From Chitinophagales bacterium (GTDB taxonomy: Bacteria; Bacteroidota; Bacteroidia; Chitinophagales; Saprospiraceae), in the NCBI GenBank assembly GCA_022360175.1, contig JAKSDI010000273.1, positions 1-64,000 on the forward strand: a stretch of 64,000 nucleotides of DNA, read 5' to 3'. Below are positions 20,001 through 28,788 of the stretch, piece after piece (positions within the stretch are counted from its first letter, which is position 1; each line of letters starts with the position of its first letter). The notes under the pieces were generated by a model. That model was not told the origin of the DNA. It did no database searches and saw nothing but the letters and a program-made list of their open reading frames with translations. The translations under genes and the position numbers were made by a program.

Positions 20001-23000
20001 TGGCGCTGAAACATCAGGTAATACATCAAAGGATTCTGTCAAAATGGTCGACTGCCCACAATCATCTGTTGCTGTCCATTGATAAGTCACGGTATAACCA
20101 TTACATACATCCTCATTATAAGGCAAGATTTCAAACTGGGGTGTAGGATTGCCACAATCATCACTTACTGTTACAGCATTAGATGAAGGGAATGGATCAT
20201 TACAGCTAATGTCTGGTAAAGGATTATTCAGTGTTATAGTAGGCGCCTGATTATCTGCCACTAAAAAACTCGCCGTGCACTGTTGCTGTTGGCCACAATC
20301 ATCTGTAGCAACATATACTACTGTAACTGTTCCACCATCGCAAACATTTGGTGCGCTTAAATTAGATAAGTCCGTTGCCTGTGCATTACAACCACCAGCA
20401 TAAGAAAAGCCAGCAATCCAATTTGCAAAAGCAGTATTGATCATGTCTTGCGATTGACAAGCTGCTTCTATTTGGTTGCCTGGGCAATTCACACTCAATG
20501 GAATTGAGCCGGCCACTCTAAAAGTAGAACTACACGTTTGGCTGCCACAATCATCTGCCACTACATAGTTATACGTCAGGCTTACTGCTCCACCACATAC
20601 ATAAGATGGTAAAGGTGGTGGGTTACTCGTCTCTGAAGCATTGCAACCACCAGAAAAACTAAAGCTATTCACCCAGTTATTATAGGCAGACTGTATCGAA
20701 CCCTCTGAACTGCATGAAGCTAAGTTCACCGGGTTCGGGCAACTTACGCTCAATGGGGATGAACCGCCTACTGTGAAAGTAGAACTGCAGCTTTGGCTAC
20801 CACAATCATCCGTCACTATATAATTATAGGTCAAGTTCATGGAAGCGCCACATATATAAGGTGGTAAGGATGGAGGAGTGCTCGTCTCACTGGCATTACA
20901 ACCACCGGAAAAACTAAAGCTGTTCACCCAGCTATTGTAGGCGGATTGGATTGCAGACTCAGAACTACACGAAGGCAAATTCATAGGATTAGGACAGCTT
21001 ACACTTAATGGGCTTGAACCGCCTACCATGAAAGTAGAACTACATGTTTGGCTGTTATTACCATCTGTTACTACATAATTATAGGTCAAATTCACGGAAG
21101 CACCACATACATAAGGTGGCAAGGATGGAGGAGTGCTGGTCTCATTGGCATTACAACCACCGGAAAAACTAAAGCCGTTTATCCAGTTATTATACGCAGT
21201 TTGGATCGCGTTTTCAGAACTACACGAAGGCAGATTCACTGGGTTGGGACAACTCACATTTAAAGGACTTGAGCCATCTACCATAAAAGTAGAACTACAG
21301 CTTTGGCTGCCGCAATCATCTATCACCACATAATTATAGGTCAAATTCACAGAAGCACCACATACATAGGTAGGCAAAGGTGGTGGACTGCTTATTTCAC
21401 TGGCATTACAACCGCCGGAAAAACTAAAGCTATTCACCCAATTATTATAGGCAGCTTGAATTGCATTTTCGGAACTAGACGAAGACAAATTCACAGGATT
21501 GGGACAACTCACGCTTAAAGGGCTTGAGCCGCCTACCATGAATGTAGAACTACATGTTTGGCTACCGCAATCATCCATCACTACATAATCGTACGTCAAA
21601 CTCACGGAAGCACCACATACATAAGGTGGCAAGGAAGGCGGAGTATTTGTCTCACTGGCATTACAACCGCCGGAAAAACTAAAGCTATTTATCCAGTTAT
21701 TATACGCAGTTTGGATCGCGTTTTCAGAACTACACGCAGGCAGATTCACTGGATTAGGACAACTCACACTTAATGGACTTGAGCCGCCTACCATGAATGT
21801 AGAACTACATGTTTGGCTACCACAATCATCCATCACTACGTAATTGTACGTCAAATTCACTGAGGCACCTGATACATAGGTAGGTAATGGTGGTGGGCTA
21901 CTTGTTTCACTGGCATTACAACCACCGGAAAAACTAAAACTATTGATCCAGTTATTATACGCAGTTTGTATCGCGTTTTCAGAACTACACGCAGCTAGGT
22001 TCACTGGATTAGGGCAGCTTACACTCAATGGGTTTGCGCCTGCGACCATAAAGGTAGAACTACATGTTTGGCTACCACAATCATCCATTACTACATAATT
22101 GTACGTCAGACTCACGGAAGCACCACACACATAGGTAGGTAGTGGCGGTGGAGTGCTTGTCTCGCTGGCATTACAACCACCGGAAAAATTAAAGCTACTC
22201 ACCCAATTATTATATGCAGTTTGTATCGCATTTTCGGAAGTGCACGCTGCTAGGTTCACTGGATTGGGGCAATTTAGACTTAATGAAGGTGGGCTTGCAA
22301 CTGTAAATGAAGCATTACAAGATGCTTGCTGACCACAATCGTCAGTGGCGGTATAAGTTACATTAACCATGCCTCCTGTACAAACATTTGGTGCTGTAAG
22401 ATTATTCAAATCTGTAACTGTCAGATTTCCACAACCACCACTTGCAGAAAAACCATTTATCCAATTGGCAAAGGTTATATCAACTGAATTTTGGCTGCTA
22501 CATGCGGATATTCCCATATTAGATGGACAACTCACTGTTACAGGAGTAGCAGCTGCTACATTAAAACTAGAATTACATTGTGCCTGCTGACCACAATTAT
22601 CCATCACTACATAATTATACGTCAAACTCACTGCACCACCACATACGTAGGCAGGTAATGGTGGTGGGGTACTTGTCTCCGAAGCATTGCAACCACCGGA
22701 AAAACTAAAGCTATTCACCCAGTTATTGTAGGCTGTTTGAATGGCGTTTTCGGTACTACAGGATGCCAGGTTCACTGGGTTGGGACAATTAGTTGTTATC
22801 ATATCTGGGGCACTCACTACATAAGTATAATCACAATTTTGGCTTTGTTCTGTGCCATTGAGTGTACCGCTGTTATCTTCATCCAGGAAAACCGTAATCG
22901 AACGTGTGATAGTGGTCGGATTATTTTGGGAACATTGATCCGGTGTAGGTGTTTCCATGACTGTGAATAAAACATCTCCGCAACTAGGATCCAATGTGCC

Positions 23001-24368
23001 TATAACAATATTATAAGGCGGACTAGTGATCTCACTCAATAATGTTGGAATAGCTGGCAAATTATCATTGCAACCAAAGGTTCCCAGGTCATTTGAAACA
23101 GGACAGGTCACATCTAGGTTGCAGGTTGTACATCCAGGATCTGTCAGTGTAACGGAGCAGGTAGCAGTACATCCAGCAGCATCTGTAACGGTCAAAAAAT
23201 AGGTACCTGGGCCCAGGCCTGTTGCTGTGCCATTAGTAGAAACCTGATTTCCGCCACTATCTTCCCAATTATAAGTAAGTCCTGTTCCCCCACCGCCACA
23301 TGGAGAGCTAGCCCCTGAGACCATGGCAGAAACTTCACCATCAGCATTAGGGCTTCCGCCTGCACCACAGCTTACATTTTGATCAACTACACAGTTTGCT
23401 GTAAGTGTACAGGTATTAATTGGACAACTATTACAGGAAGCATTAGCAAGGCCAGGGCAATCATTTGGACCAGTTAGGTTCGCTGCTAGTTGTCCTCCAT
23501 TATCCGCGCTAATCCCATTTACGAAGCAATAGGTTAGTACTTCAGCAGACCAGGTGTCATCATTCTTAATTTGATCTGCTACTCTTAGCTGAGCAAGTGC
23601 ATTGGCTCCTCCCAAAATGCTTCCACCACCATTATTCTCAAAATGCCCTGCATCAAGATCTATTAAAACACTGGTATTAGCAAAGGTAATCTGGCTTATA
23701 TTGGTGAAATTACCTGTATCATGAAGGCCGACTTCAATGCAAACATCGGTATACGAATCAGTCGATCCATTATTCTCAAAATTTTCTCCAACTCTCAAAC
23801 AGCCGCCATTAAAAGTTCGGGTTCCCGCTGTTGAAGACCAGTTTTGAGCAACATCAACTGTTGAATTATAGATATCAACAGTCCCTGCATTTTCAAAATT
23901 TCCCGAATTATTTCCTCCTCCACTATCAAAAATGGGAAGAATCAAGCTTGCATTACACATTGTAAAATTACCAAGAGATCCTATTTTGACACTCTTTCCG
24001 AAACCATCGCCCGATGAGTTGGGGAAAGTCAGGCTTCCTCCTATTATTTCAAGTGTTCCTACGGAGCCATCTTTATCAATAAAAAGATCATCTCCAACAT
24101 TATAGGTTACGTTATGTTTGATAGTGACGACATCTCCTCCTTGTATTACATTGCTTGGAATACTTCCTCCAGACCAGGTAGAAGCACTTTGCCAAGGACC
24201 ATTCGATACAGTCTCAAATGTTGTCATTACCTTTTCTACGCGCTCATTGGTTTGAACCAATGTGGCATTACAGCCATCTAGTAAAGTAGTTTCATAAGCA
24301 TAGGATATAGGGATATAAAATAAGAAAAGAAGAAAAAATGATGAGTGTTTTAGATATCGTTTTTGCAT
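17088..24368 (-). CDS. Giant Cys-rich T9SS surface protein
   Basis: 2426 residues with a signal peptide (first ~24). A G8-like start (WQSASTWSGGSIPSN, about 55-120) leads into beta-rich segments. Residues ~525-1370 are ten tandem modules of 85-86 residues. A further series of ~110-residue modules of HYR/Ig-like type follows, each with a TATDDCGN-like phrase and Cys pairs. Near 2230-2310 lies a SprB/PKD-like module (GSVTGGTAPYTYVWEM). The last ~85 residues are a T9SS type A sorting domain (KLYPNPAFDEVYVHV ... GMYWLMVDTEDGN). It should be exported across the outer membrane and anchored or released by the T9SS, probably as an adhesin or gliding-related surface fibre; that role is inferred. No enzymatic domain was seen. 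Single gene. Confidence 0.9.
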   Translation of the reverse strand: MQKRYLKHSSFFLLFLFYIPISYAYETTLLDGCNATLVQTNERVEKVMTTFETVSNGPWQSASTWSGGSIPSNVIQGGDVVTIKHNVTYNVGDDLFIDKDGSVGTLEIIGGSLTFPNSSGDGFGKSVKIGSLGNFTMCNASLILPIFDSGGGNNSGNFENAGTVDIYNSTVDVAQNWSSTAGTRTFNGGCLRVGENFENNGSTDSYTDVCIEVGLHDTGNFTNISQITFANTSVLIDLDAGHFENNGGGSILGGANALAQLRVADQIKNDDTWSAEVLTYCFVNGISADNGGQLAANLTGPNDCPGLANASCNSCPINTCTLTANCVVDQNVSCGAGGSPNADGEVSAMVSGASSPCGGGGTGLTYNWEDSGGNQVSTNGTATGLGPGTYFLTVTDAAGCTATCSVTLTDPGCTTCNLDVTCPVSNDLGTFGCNDNLPAIPTLLSEITSPPYNIVIGTLDPSCGDVLFTVMETPTPDQCSQNNPTTITRSITVFLDEDNSGTLNGTEQSQNCDYTYVVSAPDMITTNCPNPVNLASCSTENAIQTAYNNWVNSFSFSGGCNASETSTPPPLPAYVCGGAVSLTYNYVVMDNCGQQAQCNSSFNVAAATPVTVSCPSNMGISACSSQNSVDITFANWINGFSASGGCGNLTVTDLNNLTAPNVCTGGMVNVTYTATDDCGQQASCNASFTVASPPSLSLNCPNPVNLAACTSENAIQTAYNNWVSSFNFSGGCNASETSTPPPLPTYVCGASVSLTYNYVVMDDCGSQTCSSTFMVAGANPLSVSCPNPVNLAACSSENAIQTAYNNWINSFSFSGGCNASETSSPPPLPTYVSGASVNLTYNYVVMDDCGSQTCSSTFMVGGSSPLSVSCPNPVNLPACSSENAIQTAYNNWINSFSFSGGCNASETNTPPSLPPYVCGASVSLTYDYVVMDDCGSQTCSSTFMVGGSSPLSVSCPNPVNLSSSSSENAIQAAYNNWVNSFSFSGGCNASEISSPPPLPTYVCGASVNLTYNYVVIDDCGSQSCSSTFMVDGSSPLNVSCPNPVNLPSCSSENAIQTAYNNWINGFSFSGGCNANETSTPPSLPPYVCGASVNLTYNYVVTDGNNSQTCSSTFMVGGSSPLSVSCPNPMNLPSCSSESAIQSAYNSWVNSFSFSGGCNASETSTPPSLPPYICGASMNLTYNYIVTDDCGSQSCSSTFTVGGSSPLSVSCPNPVNLASCSSEGSIQSAYNNWVNSFSFSGGCNASETSNPPPLPSYVCGGAVSLTYNYVVADDCGSQTCSSTFRVAGSIPLSVNCPGNQIEAACQSQDMINTAFANWIAGFSYAGGCNAQATDLSNLSAPNVCDGGTVTVVYVATDDCGQQQQCTASFLVADNQAPTITLNNPLPDISCNDPFPSSNAVTVSDDCGNPTPQFEILPYNEDVCNGYTVTYQWTATDDCGQSTILTESFDVLPDVSAPTITPVHPDLIGLDDGEELWIACANNDPAWDPFDFGLEPVIATDACSDVSIDLSREIQEVGICGLDPFKTKWALEWTARDDCGNIASYSAIIVIYDPLPPVFDNIPPDLTVECGQIPPPADVTATDNCSSVSITFEENVVSTGACNSASTIYRTWTAIDACGNTASTTQQINVYDSTPPSINFLDQEWAYVMNGDVLNITCSELDDYHQSDIAVGGFDNCGEVTIYQDVQIIESTNCNEDGYAMQITYIWIAVDDCGNESTLSIHLQVQDTQPPVLLDVPEDMCVNTIPPVANVEATDDCTLAGVDFEEDVTTCGQGQVVTRTWTAEDLCGNTTTASQTIYVGTSTALSIGMNTNSDLPVISDGDQITLGASTDVSLDDFVAISDCGLSAFLDLGANVLQQGDCETNGFLEVVAYTITARDACGNIVSLNFTVTYIDDIPPVFGTIEDVIMLRCGESLPSVGATDNLGSVIISVDTLSIGDVCTGEPPMVIEWAATDACGNTSTYIQEVKLIDEEGPVLIGVPEDDCQSTPGPAPMVTAYDECTQQMVPVQFTETTVNGACGTEIIRVWTATDACGNTTTADQHIFNSDDEPPVLHLIGPGIEGLPDGSTYEMSCISAGGISLLPTFDETYVEAFDDCMGDLDIWYESTPIPSEGCQVDGFVEAYLYTWYAEDPCGNIGSISIRLVIKDEEAPMILDVPEDMEVYCEEQIPEMGTPLVIDNCTGVEIYPSEEIVNSAHGRVLIRTWTIMDACGNTSVASQHILLSYQNMSCEIGPLSDIECGSEGNTLYGSVTGGTAPYTYVWEMVDCDGFITDGQGTPLITYTAGYTPYQNFLLTVTDANGCQTICYARVECKDWNTSFAIDGDRLPQMDKQSIRTDTDILGLNVKLYPNPAFDEVYVHVENEKSNATSSLHFSLVNATGQIVKSWNQQEYSDSKDGISLNLERIDAGMYWLMVDTEDGNRTMKRLAIIR
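20231..22790 (-). repeat. Ten tandem 255/258-bp coding repeats
   Basis: The first-Cys codons of the modules (phrase SCPNPVNL) fall at 22785, 22527, 22269, 22014, 21759, 21504, 21249, 20994, 20739 and 20484, so the steps are 258, 258 and then exactly 255 bp seven times. Copies 1 and 3-9 are close to one another; copies 2 and 10 are diverged (SNLSAPNVC type). The standard unit has six Cys, and a few copies have lost one. The block encodes the adhesin midsection and is a likely site of recombination and copy-number change. Confidence 0.9.
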
Positions 24369-25143
24369 GATTGTTTGGTTTAATAGTTACAGAACTGGCA
24401 CAAGATGAACAGGCCTATGATAGTAGGCATATGAGCATTCTATGCTCCTTTAAAGGCATTCTGTACATTCCTTTATTGATTCACATACATCGCTAGGTAA
24501 GTATAATACTTCACTCCAGTGCCACATCCATTGGCTGATAGGAAGGTTTAACTTTTCGTCTCCATGACATTGCATCCTGGGCTTGTGCAATGCTAACAAC
24601 TAGGCATAGTAATTCTGCCTCTAATAGTCTAGGTATAGACATAATTAGAAAGTTTGGGGGCGACGTTCTAACGGTTGGTAACTAAAGTTTAGTTTTTGTG
24701 CATACTTCTGTGACTAAGACGATTATGGGTCACATATCCTAATTAAAGTAAACAAATAGTGTTTGTATCCAACGCCACCACTTTGGGTTATTGAAATCAA
24801 TGCCCTCTAACCACAATCTACATTGTTGTATCGACCAAAAGATCATACTGTAGAACATACAGCTACCTCAGCCACATAACATTGGCTAAGTATTAAAAGG
24901 GCATAATACTAATAGTACAAATAGGGGAAAGGAAAATTAAGGAGGAGAATTGATGCTAAATTCTAAAACGCTGTAATAGAACATTCCTAAGGAATAAAAT
25001 GTACCTATTTATAGGTGCACGTAAAGCAATATAACAAAATACTATCAATAAATCAATTTTCAGGATACAAATTTTGATACATTAAATTTTAATATAAAAA
25101 AATTTCATTTGTGTTTTTTGTGTACTATATCATCTATTCTCAA
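24369..25143. other. 775-bp gene-free region
   Basis: Between the adhesin start and the nqrF terminator. It holds no ORF above 43 codons that looks real, no tRNA and no recognised RNA family. It presumably contains the adhesin promoter and a long 5' leader (minus strand). An AAGGAGGAG followed by ATG at about 24940-24955 opens only seven codons. Confidence 0.5.
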
Positions 25144-25188
25144 ATAAAAATCCCCCGCCAGAGTACTTTTCCAGCGGGGGATTTTTAT
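25144..25188 (-). terminator. Strong terminator after nqrF
   Basis: Perfect 15-bp stem: ATAAAAATCCCCCGC at 25144-25158 with its exact reverse complement at 25174-25188 and a 15-base loop. On the minus strand GCGGGGG is followed by ATTTTTAT, a textbook intrinsic terminator, 21 bases past the nqrF stop. The A-tract on the other side makes it potentially bidirectional. Confidence 0.9.
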
Positions 25189-25209
25189 TATCTGTAAAAC
25201 TTGGTTTCT

Positions 25210-26514
25210 TTAGCCACCGAAGTCGTCAAACATTACGTTTTCAGGAGGTACTCCCAGTTCATCCAGCGTACGAATTACAGACTGGTTCATCATAGGAGGA
25301 CCGCAGAAGTAATATTCAATTTCTTCTGGTTCCGGGTGATTCTTAAGGTATTCGTTATGCACAACATTCATGATATACCCCTGGAATCCATCTCCATCTG
25401 CGTCGACATTTTCTTTTACATTCCAGTTATCTTCAGGCAGTGGATTATCCAAAGCTACATAGAATTTGAAGTTTGGAAACTCAGCCTCAATCTTACGGAA
25501 ATCTTCAATGTAAAAGAGTTCTCTCTTAGTACGTCCACCATACCAGTAAGAAACCTTACGATCTGTTGTCTTCAGGGTGTGGAATAAGTGGAAGATATGA
25601 GAACGAAGCGGTGCCATACCTGCACCACCACCGATGTATACCATCTCTTTTTTGGTAGGCTTGATGAAGAATTCACCATAAGGACCAGAAACGGTTACTT
25701 TATCACCTGGTTTTCTTGAGAATACGTAAGAAGAACAAACCCCTGGATTTACAGGCATCCAAGCATTCGCTTTGCGATCCCATGGTGGCGTAGCAATACG
25801 AATATTCAGCATCACTATATTACCTTCAGCAGGGTGATTGGCCATTGAGTAAGCCCGGAACTGCTCCTCATCATTTTTCATAGTCAGGTCCCACAGTTGA
25901 TACTTGTCCCATTCCGTTTGGAATTCATCAGGCTTCTTATCCGCCATTCGAGGATGAGCAGTGATATCAAAATCTTTGAAATCCACTGTTAGCTTAGGTA
26001 CATCAATCTGAACATATCCTCCAGATTGGAAGTCTAGTGTCTCTCCATCAGGAAGCTTCACTATAAACTCCTTAATGAAAGAAGCTACGTTATAGTTGGA
26101 GACAACTTCGCATTCCCATTTTTTGATACCAAAGATCTCTTCAGGAATACGAATACGCATATCCGAACGTACCTTCACCTGACAAGCCAAGCGTTTATTT
26201 TCTGCTGCTTCGCGACGAGTCAAGTGGTTCATTTCTGTAGGAAGTACATCTCCACCTCCTTCATCCACATGGCACTCACACATCGCGCAGGTACCACCTC
26301 CACCACAGGCAGAAGGAAGGAATACGCTTTTGTCAGAAAGTACAGTCAACAGGGAAGAACCAGGCTCCACCATAAGAGGATTTTCCTCGTCTCCGTTTAC
26401 AACTATTTTGACTTCACCTTGAGGCACCAATTGCTTTCTTGCATAGATCAACATGAAAGAAAGTGCCAGAATTACAAGGCTAAAGACAATCACTGCAAAT
26501 ATGATCGTAGTCAT
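25210..26514 (-). CDS. Na+-NQR subunit F (NADH-oxidising)
   Basis: 434 residues, close to the usual ~408 of the family. An N-terminal helix (about 3-24) anchors it to the inner membrane. A ferredoxin-type [2Fe-2S] domain carries CGGGGTCAMCEC with the fourth Cys in NKRLACQVKV. The FAD domain has RAYSMAN (flavin-binding RxYSxxN), and the NADH domain starts with YIGGGAGMAPLRS and ends in a CGPPMMN motif and a C-terminal aromatic-rich tail. It takes electrons from NADH and passes them through FAD and 2Fe-2S into the complex. Last gene of the six-gene operon, followed by a strong terminator. Confidence 0.97.
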   Translation of the reverse strand: MTTIIFAVIVFSLVILALSFMLIYARKQLVPQGEVKIVVNGDEENPLMVEPGSSLLTVLSDKSVFLPSACGGGGTCAMCECHVDEGGGDVLPTEMNHLTRREAAENKRLACQVKVRSDMRIRIPEEIFGIKKWECEVVSNYNVASFIKEFIVKLPDGETLDFQSGGYVQIDVPKLTVDFKDFDITAHPRMADKKPDEFQTEWDKYQLWDLTMKNDEEQFRAYSMANHPAEGNIVMLNIRIATPPWDRKANAWMPVNPGVCSSYVFSRKPGDKVTVSGPYGEFFIKPTKKEMVYIGGGAGMAPLRSHIFHLFHTLKTTDRKVSYWYGGRTKRELFYIEDFRKIEAEFPNFKFYVALDNPLPEDNWNVKENVDADGDGFQGYIMNVVHNEYLKNHPEPEEIEYYFCGPPMMNQSVIRTLDELGVPPENVMFDDFGG

Positions 26515-26584
26515 TGTATCTTGCTTAGTATTTTAAAATATATTCCAACAGTCACGCCTTTTAAAGGCAGGCTGTATAAGTCAA

Positions 26585-27190
26585 TTATTTAGAAAAAGCA
26601 GCTGGGTCAATACCCATCAGGCTCATGAAAGCAATCCCCATCAAACCCGTCAGAATAAATGCCATACCCAATCCGCGTAGTGCTGGTGGTACATTTGAGT
26701 AACGGATTTTTTCACGAATTGCAGCAATAGCAATAATTGCCAGGAACCAGCCGAAACCACCTCCTAATCCAAAGGCAATAGAATTGCTAAAGTTATATTC
26801 ACGAGAAACCATGAATAGTGAACCACCAAGGATTGCACAGTTTACTGTTATCAGAGGCAGGAAAATACCCAACGAACTATAAAGCGAGGGTGAGTATTTT
26901 TCTACTATCATTTCTACCAGCTGTACCATAGAGGCAATTACTGCAATAAAGAGTATAAACCTCAAGAAGGTAAGATCGATCCCCAGAATACCACTTTCGC
27001 TCAACAGGTATTCATTGATCAACCAGTTGATAGGCATTGTAATACCCAATACGAAGATAACTGCCAATCCAAGGCCAAAAGCCGTTTGTACGCTTTTGGA
27101 AACCGCCAGGTAAGAACACATTCCCAGGAAGTATGCTAATACCAGGTTTTCTATGAAAGCTGCTTGGATAAAAGTATTTAAAAATTCCAT
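26585..27190 (-). CDS. Na+-NQR subunit E
   Basis: 201 residues from the ATG at 27190 (MEFLNTFIQAAFIENLVLAYF), which matches the usual start of the family; an ATG at 27250 would add an unlikely polar leader. Six membrane helices, with Cys in the conserved helix-1 phrase FLGMCSYLAVS that helps hold the intramembrane iron centre together with NqrD. Part of the Na+-translocating channel. Sits between nqrD and nqrF with short gaps, same strand. Confidence 0.95.
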   Translation of the reverse strand: MEFLNTFIQAAFIENLVLAYFLGMCSYLAVSKSVQTAFGLGLAVIFVLGITMPINWLINEYLLSESGILGIDLTFLRFILFIAVIASMVQLVEMIVEKYSPSLYSSLGIFLPLITVNCAILGGSLFMVSREYNFSNSIAFGLGGGFGWFLAIIAIAAIREKIRYSNVPPALRGLGMAFILTGLMGIAFMSLMGIDPAAFSK

Positions 27191-27291
27191 TTTCTTATTA
27201 TTAAGCAAGCTGCTATTGATATAGCAAGCATTAATGCATTTTGTTGTCAATAAATGGCCATAACTAAGTGGCCTATCGATAACAGGATAAT

Positions 27292-28002
27292 TTAAGATAC
27301 ATCTACCAGCTTCGTATTGTAGCTACGCTGTATCCAGATCATAATACCAATAATGAACATTGCCGCAGCAGGTAGTACCATCAGGTTATTATTAGCATAC
27401 CAGCCAAACATTGCACTTTCAGTAGTATTGATCATATATTCCGCTGTAGGGCCTATAATCTTTAATTCGATTGGGCTTCCTGCAAAAAGGCTTCCTTTAC
27501 CAAACAACTCACGGATAATCCCTACCATTACAAGAATAATACCATAACCAAGGCCATTACCAATTCCATCTAGGAATGAACGCCATGGTTTATTAGCCAT
27601 CGAAAAAGCTTCCAGGCGTCCCATTACAATACAGTTAGTAATGATCAGACCGATATATACGGATAGCTGCTTGTATACTGGATAATTCAGGTATTTCAGC
27701 ATCAACTCTACAACCGTCACCAATGTGGCGATGATCACTAACTGAACGATCATACGTACCTGCTTGGGAATATAGTTTCTCAACAGAGAAGTGAACAAGC
27801 TTGAAAAAGCTGTCACAAATACTACGGCTACAGACATCACTAGTGAAGGATACACAAGTGACGTTACCGCTAGAGCCGAACAGATACCCAATACCTGTAC
27901 CGTAATTGGGTTATTGTCATTCAATGGATCAGAAAGTAACTGGCGTTCTTTCTTACCAAACGGAAACATTGGCTCTTTTTCTTTTACAGCAGTATCTGCC
28001 AT
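27292..28002 (-). CDS. Na+-NQR subunit D
   Basis: 236 residues with about six membrane helices, homologous to NqrE, with which it forms a pseudo-symmetric pair. The Cys in VQVLGICSALAVTS is the likely ligand for the intramembrane iron centre. The N-terminal ~25 residues (KEKEPMFPFGKKERQLLSDPL) are longer and more charged than in Vibrio, as is common in Bacteroidota. It lies 47 bases after nqrC and belongs to the same transcript. Confidence 0.95.
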   Translation of the reverse strand: MADTAVKEKEPMFPFGKKERQLLSDPLNDNNPITVQVLGICSALAVTSLVYPSLVMSVAVVFVTAFSSLFTSLLRNYIPKQVRMIVQLVIIATLVTVVELMLKYLNYPVYKQLSVYIGLIITNCIVMGRLEAFSMANKPWRSFLDGIGNGLGYGIILVMVGIIRELFGKGSLFAGSPIELKIIGPTAEYMINTTESAMFGWYANNNLMVLPAAAMFIIGIMIWIQRSYNTKLVDVS

Positions 28003-28049
28003 GATTTTATATTTTTAGTACTTCTGTATTTTATTTTTCAAAGTCTCTT

Positions 28050-28763
28050 CTATCGCTTGCCAGCCAGATAAGGCTGGTAGTAATTGATACCGCGATAGAT
28101 CATCTCTGTTACTCCATCACAAGTAACCGTAGCTCCAGAGATTCCGTCTACTTCGTGTTGCTTATCACGAGCACCACCTTTTCGTACCATTACAGATACA
28201 TACTCTCCCTCTTTATTAATTTGCCTGTCTTTAAATTGTCTAGCAAAAGAAGGATTATCCTTGATTTCTGCACCAAGGCCCGGTGTTTCTCCTTTGTGAT
28301 CAAAAGCAGCTCCTGCTATTGTATTCAGGTCACTCTTCAGAGCGATATTACCCCATATTTCATCCCAAAGTCCATTACCACGAACTGAAAGGATGTAAAA
28401 CTTCTCTCCTCCTTCTTCATAGATGTATAAAGGCAAGCGACGTTCAGCTTCAGGCTTTTTACGTTCTTTAGCCATGTCAATCTCTTCTGCCCTGATACCT
28501 TCTATAGTATTGCCCTCCATGTCTAGCACAGGTTGCTCCATTTTGCTAAACATAGCAATTACCTGCTCATCTGATAGATCACTTACAGAAGCAACACCAT
28601 CACCTAGATAACCTTCTACGGCTGATAAGATGGCACGCTTATTAAAGATATCTTCATTACGAGCAGCTTGCTCTTTAGTTGCTTCACGAAGGCTTGTTAA
28701 GCCAATAGCGACTGAAGCAGTAAGGATGAGGATGAATCCGATGATATATCTCGTACTATGCAC
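28050..28763 (-). CDS. Na+-NQR subunit C (covalent FMN)
   Basis: 237 residues. One N-terminal membrane helix (about 5-25) is followed by a periplasmic FMN-binding domain. The flavinylation motif is DGISGATVT near residue 211, where the Thr after SGA carries FMN through a phosphoester bond, a modification made by ApbE-type transferases (no apbE gene in this window). It passes electrons between the 2Fe-2S/iron centre and NqrB. It is separated from nqrB by 25 bases. Confidence 0.96.
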   Translation of the reverse strand: MHSTRYIIGFILILTASVAIGLTSLREATKEQAARNEDIFNKRAILSAVEGYLGDGVASVSDLSDEQVIAMFSKMEQPVLDMEGNTIEGIRAEEIDMAKERKKPEAERRLPLYIYEEGGEKFYILSVRGNGLWDEIWGNIALKSDLNTIAGAAFDHKGETPGLGAEIKDNPSFARQFKDRQINKEGEYVSVMVRKGGARDKQHEVDGISGATVTCDGVTEMIYRGINYYQPYLAGKR

Positions 28764-28788
28764 GATGCCTAATTTTAGAGTTTATAAA

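Noticed and set aside
21048..21773. Three plus-strand ORFs of equal length spaced by 255 bp inside the adhesin gene
   Set aside because: They are antisense shadows of the repeated modules; their spacing only confirms the repeat period.
24510..24641. A 43-codon minus-strand ORF before the adhesin gene, beginning MSIPRLLEAELLCLVV
   Set aside because: Short, with no recognisable signal peptide cut, ribosome site or family; likely chance in a gene-free stretch.
24935..24985. Strong AAGGAGGAG followed by an ATG
   Set aside because: The frame closes after seven codons; Bacteroidota rarely use Shine-Dalgarno sites, so this is probably coincidence.
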